This document shows positions 35,233-44,326 of a stretch of 64,000 bases of DNA, piece by piece. Position 1 is the stretch's first letter. Every line of letters starts with the position of its first letter. Below the pieces are notes generated by a model that was not told where the DNA came from, made no database searches, and was given only the letters and a program-made list of their open reading frames with translations. The translations under genes were made by a program, and so were the position numbers. Source of the DNA: Halovulum sp039180525 (GTDB lineage Bacteria > Pseudomonadota > Alphaproteobacteria > Rhodobacterales > Rhodobacteraceae). The DNA is taken from contig JBCDDF010000013.1 of the NCBI GenBank assembly GCA_039180525.1, forward strand, positions 1 through 64,000. Reading direction: 5' to 3'.

Positions 35233-36186
35233 ATGCGCATTTTGGTCTCGCCGGTGCTGTTGGCGCCGCTTTTCGCAAGCGCCGCCGTTACGCTGTTTGC
35301 GTTGAACGACGCGGCGATGAAGCTGTTGAGCGGCGACTACGCGCTGCACCAGTTGGTGATGATCCGCTGCATCGTGGCGCTGGGCGTCGTGTTCGGTCTG
35401 ATGGTCCCGCTCAGCGGCGGTTGGCGCGTGCTGCGGATGCAGCGCCCGGGGCTGCATGTGCTGCGGGCGGGGTGCGTGATCTTCGCGAACCTGACCTTTT
35501 TCCTGGGCCTGGCCGCGCTGCCTCTGGCCGAAGCCACGGCGATCTTTTTCGTCGGCCCGTTCCTGATCACCATCTTTTCGGTGGTCTTTCTCGGCGAAAC
35601 GGTCGGCCGGCGCCGGTGGGTCGCGGTGGCGGTCGGGTTGGCGGGCGTGCTGATCGTGCTGCGGCCCGGGACAACGACATTCCAGCCCGCCGCCGTGTTG
35701 CCGCTTGCGGCTGCGGTCGGCTATGCCGCGTTGAGCATTTTCACCCGCTACATGCGCGCGACGGAAAACGCGGTGTCGATGACTTTTTCCATCCAATTCG
35801 TCTTTCTGGTGGTGACAATCGTTCTGGGTCTGACCATCGGCGACGGCAAGTTCGCGGCGCAGGAAAACCCGTCGCTGGCGTTCCTGTTCCGCGCGTGGGT
35901 CTGGCCCGCGGCCGGGGATTGGCCGATCATCGCGGCCTTGGGCGGCTTTGCGTCGATCGGCGGCTACTTCGTCACCCAGGCGTATCGGCTGGGTGAGGCG
36001 GCGCTGGTGGCACCTTTTGAATACCTGGCTCTGCCACTCAGCATCGTCTTTGGCATCGCCTTTTTCGGCGAAAGACCCGATGCGGTGGCCTGGGCCGGGA
36101 TTCTGCTGATCGCCGGTTCCGGGCTTTATACCGCGTGGCGGGAAAACCAGACCGGTCGGGTCGCGGGCGTGCGCCGGCGCGGGTGA
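35233..36186 (+). CDS. EamA/DMT-family transporter
   Basis: 317 residues with about ten hydrophobic helices in two EamA repeats (about 12-145 and 155-305). The first repeat has FLGLAALPLAEATAIFFVGPFLITIFSVVFLGE; the second has GGYFVTQAYRLGEAALVAPFEYLALPLSIVFGIAFFGE. I chose ATG 35233 because GGAGG is well spaced from it and only 1 nt from the ATG at 35227. Likely a metabolite exporter; substrate unknown. Confidence 0.88.
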   Translation: MRILVSPVLLAPLFASAAVTLFALNDAAMKLLSGDYALHQLVMIRCIVALGVVFGLMVPLSGGWRVLRMQRPGLHVLRAGCVIFANLTFFLGLAALPLAEATAIFFVGPFLITIFSVVFLGETVGRRRWVAVAVGLAGVLIVLRPGTTTFQPAAVLPLAAAVGYAALSIFTRYMRATENAVSMTFSIQFVFLVVTIVLGLTIGDGKFAAQENPSLAFLFRAWVWPAAGDWPIIAALGGFASIGGYFVTQAYRLGEAALVAPFEYLALPLSIVFGIAFFGERPDAVAWAGILLIAGSGLYTAWRENQTGRVAGVRRRG

Positions 36187-36225
36187 GCGCTGGACCGGCC
36201 AAGGGGACTCGGATACACAAGATGT

Positions 36226-38484
36226 ATGGATGAGATGACCGAAGACCGCGATATCCCGGTGTCAGAGCCGCTGCACCGCGCATTGGGCCAGCGCTATCTG
36301 ACCTATGCGCTGTCCACCATCACCGACCGGGCGCTGCCGGATGCGCGCGACGGGCTGAAGCCGGTGCATCGGCGCATCCTATACACCATGCGCAACCTTC
36401 GGCTGGACCCGGCCGGGCCGTTCCGCAAATGCGCCAAGATCACCGGCGACACGATGGGGAATTTCCACCCCCATGGGCCGCAGGCGATCTATGACGCTTT
36501 GGCGCGCATGGCGCAGGACTTCAACATGCGCTACCCGCTGGTCGACGGGCAGGGCAATTTCGGCAATATCGACGGCGACAACCCGGCGGCCGAACGCTAC
36601 ACCGAGGCGCGCCAGACCGTTGCCTCGGTCGCGCTGATGGAAGGTCTGACCGAGGACGCGGTCGACTTTCGGGCCAGCTATGACGGGTCGGACAGCGAAC
36701 CGGTGGTGCTGCCGGCCAGTTTCCCGAACCTGTTGGCCAACGGCGCCAGCGGCATCGCGGTGGGCATGGCCACCAATATCCCGCCGCACAATCTGGACGA
36801 GGTCGTCGCCGCCTGTCTGCGCCTGATCAAGACGCCCGACACCCGCGACGAGACGCTTTTGCACGATGTTCCCGGCCCCGACTTTCCCACCGGCGGCGTG
36901 CTGGTCGAGGGGCGGGAGGCGATCGCGGAAGCCTATCGCACCGGCCGCGGGGCGATGCGGGTGCGGGCGCGCTGGTCCACCGAGGATCTGGGCCGCGGGC
37001 AGTGGCAGATCGTGGTTACCGAGATCCCGTTCCAGGTGCAGAAATCCAAGCTGATCGAAAAGATCGCCGAACTGGTCACCGCCAAGAAAGTGCCGATCCT
37101 GGCCGATATCCGCGACGAAAGCGCGGAGGATGTACGCATCGTGCTGGAGCCGCGCAGCCGGTCCGTCGACCACCAAGTGCTGATGGAGACGCTGTTCCGC
37201 CTGTCGGATCTGGAAACGCGATTCAGCCTGAACATGAACGTGTTGATCGACGGGCGCATGCCTAAGGTCTGTTCGCTGAAAGAGGTCCTGCGCGCGTTTC
37301 TCGACCATCGGCGCGCGGTGCTGGTCCGCAGGTCGCGGCACCGGCTGGAAAAGATCGACCACCGGCTGGAGGTGCTGGAAGGCTATATGATCGCCTTCCT
37401 GAACCTGGACCGCGTGATCGAGATCATCCGGACCGAGGACGAGCCGAAGCCGGTGATGATGGCGGAGTTCGACCTTTCGGACGTGCAGGCGGAGGCGATC
37501 CTGAACATGCGCCTGCGCAGCCTGCGCAAGTTGGAGGAGATGGAGTTGCGGCGCGAGCGCGATGCGCTGATCGCGGAGCGCGAAGGGTTGGAGGCGTTGC
37601 TGGGCGGCGATGATCTGCAATGGGCGCGGATCGCCGAAGAATTGAGGGACATCCGCAAACGCTTCGGCAAGTCCGCCCCCGGTGGGGCGCGCCGGACAGA
37701 GATCGCCGAAGCGCCGGAGGTCGAGGACGTCCCGCTGGAGGCGATGATCGAGCGCGAACCCGTCACCATCGTCTGCTCGGCCATGGGCTGGATCCGGGCG
37801 ATGAAGGGTCACATCGCGCTGGATACGGCGCTGAAGTTCCGCGACGGCGATGGGCCGCGGTTCATCCTGCATGCAGAGACCACCGACAAGGTGCTGGTCT
37901 TTGGCGCGAACGGGCGCTTCTACACCTTGCCCGCGGCCAATCTGCCCGGCGGGCGCGGCATGGGCGAACCGCTGCGGCTGATGGTCGATCTGCCGAACGA
38001 GACGGACATCGTGGGCCTGTTCGTACACCGCCCCGGCGCGCGGCTGATCGTGGCTTCGGGCGCGGGCGACGGGTTCGTGGTGGCCGAGGACGAGGTCGTC
38101 GCGCAGACCCGTGCCGGCAAGCAGGTGTTGAACCTCCGCGATGGTGCGCGCGCGGTGACCTGCCGCCGCGTGGCGGGGGACCATGTCGCCAGTGTCGGCG
38201 CGAACCGGAAGCTGTTGATCTTCCCGCTGGCCGATCTGCCGGAGATGACCCGCGGCAAGGGCGTGCGGCTGCAAAAGGTGCCCGCCAGCGCCGCGCCCCT
38301 GGACGGCACCGCGCGCGGCCTGAGCGATGTGACGACCTTCGTCTTGGCGGATGGATTGAGCTGGAAGGATCCCGCGGGGCGGACCCGGACGGAAAGCGAT
38401 CTGGCCGACTGGATCGGCAAACGCGCCGGGGCGGGTCGGATGGCGCCGCGCGGCTTTCCGCGGGACAACCGTTTCACCGACTGA
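36226..38484 (+). CDS. parC: DNA topoisomerase IV subunit A
   Basis: 752 residues; the DNA-cleaving subunit that decatenates sister chromosomes with ParE. The active tyrosine is Tyr125 in AAERYTEARQ. N-terminal DARDGLKPVHRRILYTM and HPHGPQAIYDALARMAQ are typical. The C-terminal region has degenerate GyrA-like beta-propeller blades and lacks the GyrA box, supporting ParC over GyrA. ATG codons at 36226 and 36235 are both possible starts. Confidence 0.95.
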   Translation: MDEMTEDRDIPVSEPLHRALGQRYLTYALSTITDRALPDARDGLKPVHRRILYTMRNLRLDPAGPFRKCAKITGDTMGNFHPHGPQAIYDALARMAQDFNMRYPLVDGQGNFGNIDGDNPAAERYTEARQTVASVALMEGLTEDAVDFRASYDGSDSEPVVLPASFPNLLANGASGIAVGMATNIPPHNLDEVVAACLRLIKTPDTRDETLLHDVPGPDFPTGGVLVEGREAIAEAYRTGRGAMRVRARWSTEDLGRGQWQIVVTEIPFQVQKSKLIEKIAELVTAKKVPILADIRDESAEDVRIVLEPRSRSVDHQVLMETLFRLSDLETRFSLNMNVLIDGRMPKVCSLKEVLRAFLDHRRAVLVRRSRHRLEKIDHRLEVLEGYMIAFLNLDRVIEIIRTEDEPKPVMMAEFDLSDVQAEAILNMRLRSLRKLEEMELRRERDALIAEREGLEALLGGDDLQWARIAEELRDIRKRFGKSAPGGARRTEIAEAPEVEDVPLEAMIEREPVTIVCSAMGWIRAMKGHIALDTALKFRDGDGPRFILHAETTDKVLVFGANGRFYTLPAANLPGGRGMGEPLRLMVDLPNETDIVGLFVHRPGARLIVASGAGDGFVVAEDEVVAQTRAGKQVLNLRDGARAVTCRRVAGDHVASVGANRKLLIFPLADLPEMTRGKGVRLQKVPASAAPLDGTARGLSDVTTFVLADGLSWKDPAGRTRTESDLADWIGKRAGAGRMAPRGFPRDNRFTD

Positions 38485-38490
38485 GCCGGG

Positions 38491-39231
38491 TCAGCGGAAC
38501 GTGTCCTCCAGCCGTCGATCCTGGTCATGGTGCAGGCTGCGATAGGCCACGAGCACGCACAGCAGCGAAAAGGCCGAGAACAGCGGCGCGAAGATGCCCG
38601 ACAGAATGTCCGTCAGCCAAAGCGTGGTGACCGATGCGTCTGCCAGGCTTGGATCGCGCGGATCGTTCCAGATCAGCAGGACCACCCAAGGAACCAGGAT
38701 CGCCAGCCATATGCCGACAAGACGCAGCAGGTGCCCACGGGCCAGCGTCGCGGCGCGGGCCAATCCCTGCCAGCCGGCGTTTTCCACCACGACGGCCGGC
38801 ACCAGAAAGCTGGTCAGCGCCGCGATCAGCACCGCGGCCAGAAAGAACACCAGAAACGCCAGGTTAAACGCCAGATCCACGAGAATGCTCAAGCCGCAAA
38901 GCGGCAGCAGCCCTGCGCGAAAGGTCGCCGCGATGTCGGCACCGGTTTGCGGCTCCAGCGTGGTATAGACGCGGGCGAACGCCGCCGCCGTGACTGCGGC
39001 ATGGACCGCGCCGCTGACGTAGAACATCGGATTTGCCAGAATGCGGGTCCAGATCCAATCGTCGCCCACCGTACCTGTCAGGGCGTTGCGCAGATCCTCT
39101 GGCGCAAACAGCGCCCCCAGCGTGCTGACGACGATACCGGCGGCCAAGTAATCCGCATAGATCCCCGGCCCGAAGCGCGGCAACAGGCCAAGGGCGCCGC
39201 CGATGACGTCGAATACGCGAAATGCCCTCAT
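38491..39231 (-). CDS. Polytopic membrane protein, last gene of the MoxR operon
   Basis: 246 residues with about five or six transmembrane helices and no recognised domain. The segment GLARAATLARGHLLRLVGIWLAILV resembles the helix-loop motif of the upstream gene (ALGRSWHLTGGYVWPIIGGYLLL), so the two are probably distant paralogues of a polytopic family related to glycerophosphodiester-phosphodiesterase membrane domains. It overlaps that gene by 4 bp and ends 6 bp from the convergent parC stop. Confidence 0.75.
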   Translation of the reverse strand: MRAFRVFDVIGGALGLLPRFGPGIYADYLAAGIVVSTLGALFAPEDLRNALTGTVGDDWIWTRILANPMFYVSGAVHAAVTAAAFARVYTTLEPQTGADIAATFRAGLLPLCGLSILVDLAFNLAFLVFFLAAVLIAALTSFLVPAVVVENAGWQGLARAATLARGHLLRLVGIWLAILVPWVVLLIWNDPRDPSLADASVTTLWLTDILSGIFAPLFSAFSLLCVLVAYRSLHHDQDRRLEDTFR

Positions 39232-40094
39232 TCAAAGATGCGGGCGATGTCCTCCGCACCCGTGCCCTCTTTGATCTCGCGCAGGCGCAGATAGACCAGC
39301 GTCAGAAACACCAGCGGCAGGAGTGTGAGGATCAGACTGGGGATCACCGACAGCAGCCAGCCGGCGATGCTGAACACGCCGAGGGACTGCGCATCGCCGA
39401 CGAAAATCAAGGGGATCGACAGCAGTAAACTAAGGATCACTTGAGTGGCGATGGACAGGAAACTCAGCAGCAGATAGCCGCCGATGATGGGCCAGACATA
39501 GCCGCCGGTCAGATGCCAGGACCGGCCAAGGGCGGAGATGCCGATGCGTTCGGCAACGACCGTCGGCAGGATCAAGCCCAGCCGGGCCGATACCCAAAGG
39601 CCGAAGACGACCGCCGCCAGCACGGCGATGGCCCCCGCGGCATTGCCGGCAACCGATCCCACGCCGGCCACCGTTGCGATCAGAAGTACATAGATCGGGA
39701 TGAAGCACAGGCCGACCAGCGAAAGCCGCAAAACCGCCCCCATGGCGCGGGGCATAGAGGCGATGATCGCCACACGCTCACCGCGTTTGATCTTGACCGT
39801 CACGGCCACGATCAGGGCATAAACGACCGCGAACAGCACCATGCCCGCCACCGCAACACCCACGATCACGCCGAATACCCCGGCGTCGACGGCCGCAGGT
39901 GTGTTCAGCGCGCTGATGGCGTTACCGACGGCACCGAAGGTCGCGGCCATCAGCCCGACAAACAGCCCCGCGGGGATCATCAGCGCCAGCAGGTAGTTAA
40001 AAAAATGGCGGAAGATGAGGCCGATGCTTTCCGCAAGCAGGCCGATCACGCCCAGCGATTGGCGTGGCATCGCGGCGGTCGTGGTATCCGTCAT
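39228..40094 (-). CDS. Polytopic membrane protein of the MoxR operon
   Basis: 288 residues with roughly six hydrophobic segments and a cytoplasmic charged C-terminus (LRLREIKEGTGAEDIARIFE). The central motif VVAERIGISALGRSWHLTGGYVW, followed by a long hydrophobic stretch, is characteristic of membrane families annotated as glycerophosphoryl diester phosphodiesterase membrane domain. No catalytic residues are evident. It overlaps the RDD gene by 4 bp and the last gene by 4 bp. Confidence 0.75.
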   Translation of the reverse strand: MTDTTTAAMPRQSLGVIGLLAESIGLIFRHFFNYLLALMIPAGLFVGLMAATFGAVGNAISALNTPAAVDAGVFGVIVGVAVAGMVLFAVVYALIVAVTVKIKRGERVAIIASMPRAMGAVLRLSLVGLCFIPIYVLLIATVAGVGSVAGNAAGAIAVLAAVVFGLWVSARLGLILPTVVAERIGISALGRSWHLTGGYVWPIIGGYLLLSFLSIATQVILSLLLSIPLIFVGDAQSLGVFSIAGWLLSVIPSLILTLLPLVFLTLVYLRLREIKEGTGAEDIARIFE

Positions 40095-41068
40095 GACAAT
40101 CCCTTTTTGCGAATGCCCCGACCGGTGTCGCCCGATTTTGTCAAGGATGCGGCGGGATCGTCGCGATGGAACTTATCCTCGCGGCTGTCGCCGAAAAGCT
40201 TCTTGTTCTCCAAATACGCCCGCTGTGTCCGGTAGAATGCCAGCAGGAACGCCGCCGCGGCGGTTTCGGGGATGGCCTCTGGATAGCCGATACGCGTGGC
40301 GATCGTCTGTGCGACCTTGCTGAGGTTTTCGGTGTGACGGCGCAGCGCGGTCCGACCCATGCGGGCGGTGTCGATCTGCAAAAGCGCCTCCAGCGTCTGC
40401 AACTCGAACCGGCCGTAATGGTCCAACTGATGCGGCAGAAAGGCGTAGTCGGCGGGCGCCACGGGGGCTTCGGCAAGGTCCGGCAGCAGCACGGGTTTGG
40501 GCAGCAGCACGACATAGGTGCCGGCCAGGATGTCCCCCAGCCGCTGGCGGTGGCGATTGGTCAGCGGCACCGCGATCAGGATGCAGATCCAGGCCATCAG
40601 GATCAGCGCGCCGACAAGATCCAGGGTCGGCGCGGCCAGCAGGCTCGTGGCGGGCAGAAAGACCTCGATCTCCTTCATCAGGTTGCGCACCGCGACGGAA
40701 TGCGGTGTCAGGGTGCGCCCATTTGCGGCGATCACGCGCATGCCGGCGAATTTCTTGCCCAGGGTCTGGCCGTTCATCAGCAGTTCCGAGAAGGCGTAGT
40801 AAGGCACGCGGATCGAGAAATAGAGCAGCGCCCCGACGATGCTTATGCCCTCCGGCGGCACGAAGTCGGCAAAGACCAGCGCGATCAAAAGCCCGATAAA
40901 GGCGGTCACCGTCAGCGCGATGTCGATGAGCTGCGCGATCAGCCGGGCGCCGAGGCTTGCGACCTCGAACCCGATCGGCACCCCTTCGGGCGGGGTGTAG
41001 TCCGCAATCAGCCGGCGCTGTGCCCGCCTTTGCGCCTTTGTCAGCGGCCTGGAGGGCGCGCGCGTCAT
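40091..41068 (-). CDS. RDD-family membrane protein
   Basis: 325 residues from ATG 41068. The RDD domain (about 35-160) has ASLGARLIAQLIDIALTVTAFIGLL, LMNGQTLGKKFAGMRVIAANGRTLTP and TNRHRQRLGDILAGTYVVLL. A cytoplasmic C-terminal extension of about 150 residues (HQLDHYGRFELQTLEALLQID...) is unusual for RDD proteins and could contact MoxR or DUF58. Starts within the stop of the SpoIIM-like gene (ATGA). Confidence 0.88.
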   Translation of the reverse strand: MTRAPSRPLTKAQRRAQRRLIADYTPPEGVPIGFEVASLGARLIAQLIDIALTVTAFIGLLIALVFADFVPPEGISIVGALLYFSIRVPYYAFSELLMNGQTLGKKFAGMRVIAANGRTLTPHSVAVRNLMKEIEVFLPATSLLAAPTLDLVGALILMAWICILIAVPLTNRHRQRLGDILAGTYVVLLPKPVLLPDLAEAPVAPADYAFLPHQLDHYGRFELQTLEALLQIDTARMGRTALRRHTENLSKVAQTIATRIGYPEAIPETAAAAFLLAFYRTQRAYLENKKLFGDSREDKFHRDDPAASLTKSGDTGRGIRKKGLS

Positions 41069-42066
41069 GCCCGCCGCCCCGACAGGGCCAACCAGGCCAG
41101 CCACAGAACGACCGCCGTGCAGCCGACGCCATAGCGGATCTGCGGGTCCTGGATCCATTGCCGGCCATAGCCCTCCAGAAGGGCTGCGACGAACAGCATG
41201 AACGCGGCCAGAATGGCAAGTTTGACCGCATCGCGGGCATTGCGGCGCAATGCGTCGCGGCGGCGCAGATCGCCGGGGAAAAGCAGCGCCCGGCCCAGGT
41301 TCAACCCGCCGGCATAAGCAATGACGATGGCAGAGATTTCGGTGGTGCCGTGGATCGAAAGCCAGGCGCCCAGATCGTAAAGAATGCCGCGTTCGGCGTG
41401 CAGGGCCAGAAACGCGCCCAGAAACATGCCGTTGTAAAGCGTCAGCAGGGTGCCGGGGATGCACAGCAGGATGCCCAGGCAGAACGCGAGAATGGCGATG
41501 CTGGTATTGTGGGAGAACAGGAACGAGGCAAAAGCGCCCAGTTGCCCCGCCGGAGAATCGCCACCGTCATAGATCACCGACAATAGCGTTTCGCGGCTGG
41601 CATTCAGCCCTCGCGGGTCGCCGGGCATGGTCGGCATCAGGGTATTGTACCAGGTGGGGTCGTCCAGAAACAGCAGGTAGCCCGCCGTCATGCCAAGGCC
41701 AAAGACCAGATAGCCGATCAGGATCAGCGGCAGAAGCCGCCGCGCCGCGCCGGGGATGCCGGTGACGAATAGCTTGCGCAGCAGCCCGGTCAGCCGCTGT
41801 TGCGGGGCATAGACCACCAGATAGGCGCGTGCGCACAATGCCTCCAGATAGGCCAGCAGCGCGCGGTCGAGCGAGATCTCGCGCGCCAGCGACAGCGATG
41901 CCATCGCTTGGCGATAAAGCGTCGCCAGCGACTGCGCCTGATCGAAGCTGAGCGCGCGCAGCCCGCGGCGTTCGGCGGTCTGCACGATCTGTTCCAGCGC
42001 ACGCCAGTCGGCCTCGCGTTCGGCGCGGAAACGGGCGGATCGGATCAAGGTTTCGGCGGCGCTCAT
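41065..42066 (-). CDS. SpoIIM-like (stage II sporulation protein M family) membrane protein
   Basis: 333 residues. A soluble helical N-terminus (about 1-105: SARFRAEREADWRALEQIVQ, RRGLRALSFDQAQSLATLYR) precedes a membrane domain. That domain has the family motifs FLFSHNTSIAILAFCLGILLCIPGTLLTLYNGMFLGAFL and LSIHGTTEISAIVIAYAGGLNLGRALLFPG. In Bacillus SpoIIM aids peptidoglycan remodelling; this organism should not sporulate, so the role must differ. ATGA overlaps occur at both ends. Confidence 0.9.
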   Translation of the reverse strand: MSAAETLIRSARFRAEREADWRALEQIVQTAERRGLRALSFDQAQSLATLYRQAMASLSLAREISLDRALLAYLEALCARAYLVVYAPQQRLTGLLRKLFVTGIPGAARRLLPLILIGYLVFGLGMTAGYLLFLDDPTWYNTLMPTMPGDPRGLNASRETLLSVIYDGGDSPAGQLGAFASFLFSHNTSIAILAFCLGILLCIPGTLLTLYNGMFLGAFLALHAERGILYDLGAWLSIHGTTEISAIVIAYAGGLNLGRALLFPGDLRRRDALRRNARDAVKLAILAAFMLFVAALLEGYGRQWIQDPQIRYGVGCTAVVLWLAWLALSGRRA

Positions 42067-43370
42067 ATCAGCTCCTTTGCCTTGATATCCAAATAGGCGG
42101 ACAGCAGCCGCGGCGACAATTGCCCAGGGCCGGTTTCCAGGCAGAAAACGCCCATCCGCGTCAGCCGGTCCAGCACCAGATTGCGCTCGCGCTGCATCTG
42201 CGCCGCCACCACCGCCTCGGCCACCGCTTGCGGGTCGGCCGCCGTGGCGCGTTGGCGGGCGGCCAGTGTGGGGTCGCTGAGCGTGACGAACACGACGACA
42301 TGGGCGCGGTTCAGGACGCCGATGTTTTCCATCATCAACTCCGCCGTCGTGGTATCGGCGAAGTCCGAGAACATCACGATCAGCGACCGGCGCTTCAAAA
42401 GCCCGTTCAGATGCGCCAGCGCGAGGGTGTGGTTGGCCTCCACGCTGCTGTAGTCCATATCGGCCATCTGCCGCCGCAGGCGTGGAAAGGCGGCACGGGC
42501 CGGCTGCGGCGGAGTGTAGAGACGCGGCTGCGCGTCGAAGCTGTAAAGCCCGACCAGGTCGCCGCCCAGCCCGGCCGCCCAGGCCACCACGAGGGCGGCG
42601 TTGATCGCATGGTCGACCCGCGCGACGCCGTCGATCTGGCCGCGCATCAGATATCCGTTGTCGAGCGCCAGGATGATCTGGTGGTTGCGCTCGGCCCGCA
42701 TCTCCTTGGCGACCAGGTTGCGGTGCCGGGCGGATCGCTTCCAGTCGATGGCGCGGTAATCCATGCCTGCGGTGAATTCGACCAACTGGTGGAATTCGGA
42801 ACCCTCGCCACGGGCGATGGTGTCCTTGACGCCGTAGAGTTCCGACCGGACGGCGGTGTCGACCGTGCCGGCGGCAATGGGGCGGATATTGGGGACGACG
42901 CGCAACTGCCGCTCGATGGGCAGGCGCGGCGTGACCTCCCACAGCCCCAACCGGCTGGCCCAGCGCAGCCAGATGGCAGAGATATCGAAGACGCCGCGCT
43001 TGCGCGCCGGGATGGCGATGGTGGCGACGGCGGCGGCGGTGCCGGCGGGGGCGAAGCCGAACGTGGTCTGCCCGCCCAGATCGGCGTGGAACTCCGCCCT
43101 TGCCTCCGCGATCGGCGGCAGGACGCCGCGGGTGGCCTGCAGCCGCGCCGGCAGGCGGGCGATCTCTCCGCAGAAAGTGTCGGCGGGGGTCCCGACCTCC
43201 AACGCGACCGCCCCTCGACCCGGGGTCAGCGCCAAATCGGCCATCGCCGCCAGCGTCAGCGCCGCCACCGCGACGGCGGCACCCTCGGGCGGCAGGCCGG
43301 CGGCCAGGATCAGCAAGCCGCCGGCCAGGCACAGCGCGCTGAGCAGCAAAAGCCGGCGGCTGGGGCGCAT
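42063..43370 (-). CDS. DUF58 domain protein with vWA-like fold
   Basis: 435 residues. Two N-terminal transmembrane helices (about 7-45) precede a beta-rich region and the DUF58 motif GEGSEFHQLVEFTAGMDYRAIDWKRSARHRNLVAKE (about 188-223). A von Willebrand A-like domain follows, whose metal site is altered to LALDNGYLM (Asp237-x-Gly), as is common in this family. Partner of MoxR ATPases. Shares one base with the moxR stop and 4 bp with the SpoIIM-like gene. Confidence 0.9.
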   Translation of the reverse strand: MRPSRRLLLLSALCLAGGLLILAAGLPPEGAAVAVAALTLAAMADLALTPGRGAVALEVGTPADTFCGEIARLPARLQATRGVLPPIAEARAEFHADLGGQTTFGFAPAGTAAAVATIAIPARKRGVFDISAIWLRWASRLGLWEVTPRLPIERQLRVVPNIRPIAAGTVDTAVRSELYGVKDTIARGEGSEFHQLVEFTAGMDYRAIDWKRSARHRNLVAKEMRAERNHQIILALDNGYLMRGQIDGVARVDHAINAALVVAWAAGLGGDLVGLYSFDAQPRLYTPPQPARAAFPRLRRQMADMDYSSVEANHTLALAHLNGLLKRRSLIVMFSDFADTTTAELMMENIGVLNRAHVVVFVTLSDPTLAARQRATAADPQAVAEAVVAAQMQRERNLVLDRLTRMGVFCLETGPGQLSPRLLSAYLDIKAKELI

Positions 43371-44326
43371 TACTTGGGCGCCGCCACGCGGTTGAGGATG
43401 TTGGCCATCACGTCGCCTTCGGTGCGGCCCTCGATCTCTGCCGTCGGGCCCAAGACGATCCGATGCCGCAGCGCCGGCAGGATGATGCGTTGAACATCGT
43501 CGGGGATGGCATAGTCGCGCCCGTCCAGCGCCGCCGCGGCGCGCACCGCGCTGGCCACCGCATCGGCGGCGCGGGTGGAGGCGCCGTGCCGGATCTCGGT
43601 ATCCGCGCGGGTCTCGCGCACCAGATCGAGGATGTATTTCAGGATCGTGTCCTCCAGTCGGATGCCGTCGATCAGCGCCCGCCCCGCGGCCAGATCCTCG
43701 GCATTCAGCACCGGCTCGATCGCGGCGGTGCGGGCGGCATGGTCCAGGCTTTGCCGGGCATGCCGGCGCAGCACCTCCATCTCTGCGGCTTCGTCGGGAA
43801 AATCGATCAGAACCTTGAACAGGAACCGGTCGAGCTGCGCTTCGGGCAGCGGATAGGTGCCCTGCTGTTCGATCGGGTTCTGCGTGGCGACGACGAAGAA
43901 ATTCGGCCCCAGCACGTGATCGGTGCCGTCGATGGTCGCAATGCGTTCGTTCATCACCTGCAACAGCGCGGCCTGAGTCTTTGGCGGCGCGCGGTTGATC
44001 TCGTCGGCCAGCAGCACGTCGGAGAACACCGGGCCCTTGGTTAGCCGGAAGGTCGAGGTCGAGAAATCGAACATGTTCACGCCCAGCACATCGCCCGGCA
44101 TCAGATCTGGGGTGAACTGGATGCGACCGAAATCCAGATACATCGCCGCCGCCAGCGATTGCGCCAGCAGCGTCTTGGCCGTGCCCGGCGGTCCCTCCAG
44201 CAGGCAGTGGCCGCGCGCGAACAGCGCGATCAGCAGCATGTCGACGGCCTCGTCCTGGCCATGCACCGCGCGGCCGATCTCTGTGCGGATGCGGTCCGCC
44301 AGCGCGCGGAAATCGTCAAGTTCCAT
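43370..44326 (-). CDS. MoxR-family AAA+ ATPase
   Basis: 318 residues from ATG 44326. Walker A GPPGTAKT (45-52), Walker B VLLADEINRAPP (about 104-115), the MoxR signature KTQAALLQVMNE and sensor-1 FFVVATQNPIEQQGTYPLPEAQLDRF. MoxR ATPases act as chaperones that mature or load partner complexes, usually with a vWA/DUF58 protein encoded next door, as here. Its start lies 11 bp inside the upstream DUF4350-like gene. Confidence 0.94.
   Translation of the reverse strand: MELDDFRALADRIRTEIGRAVHGQDEAVDMLLIALFARGHCLLEGPPGTAKTLLAQSLAAAMYLDFGRIQFTPDLMPGDVLGVNMFDFSTSTFRLTKGPVFSDVLLADEINRAPPKTQAALLQVMNERIATIDGTDHVLGPNFFVVATQNPIEQQGTYPLPEAQLDRFLFKVLIDFPDEAAEMEVLRRHARQSLDHAARTAAIEPVLNAEDLAAGRALIDGIRLEDTILKYILDLVRETRADTEIRHGASTRAADAVASAVRAAAALDGRDYAIPDDVQRIILPALRHRIVLGPTAEIEGRTEGDVMANILNRVAAPK

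Noticed and set aside
41065..43332. A 755-codon frame that looks like a fusion upstream of the SpoIIM-like protein.
   Set aside because: Its first 420 codons run out of frame through the DUF58 gene and give Gly/Arg-rich nonsense. The real SpoIIM-like start is ATG 42066, in an ATGA overlap with DUF58.
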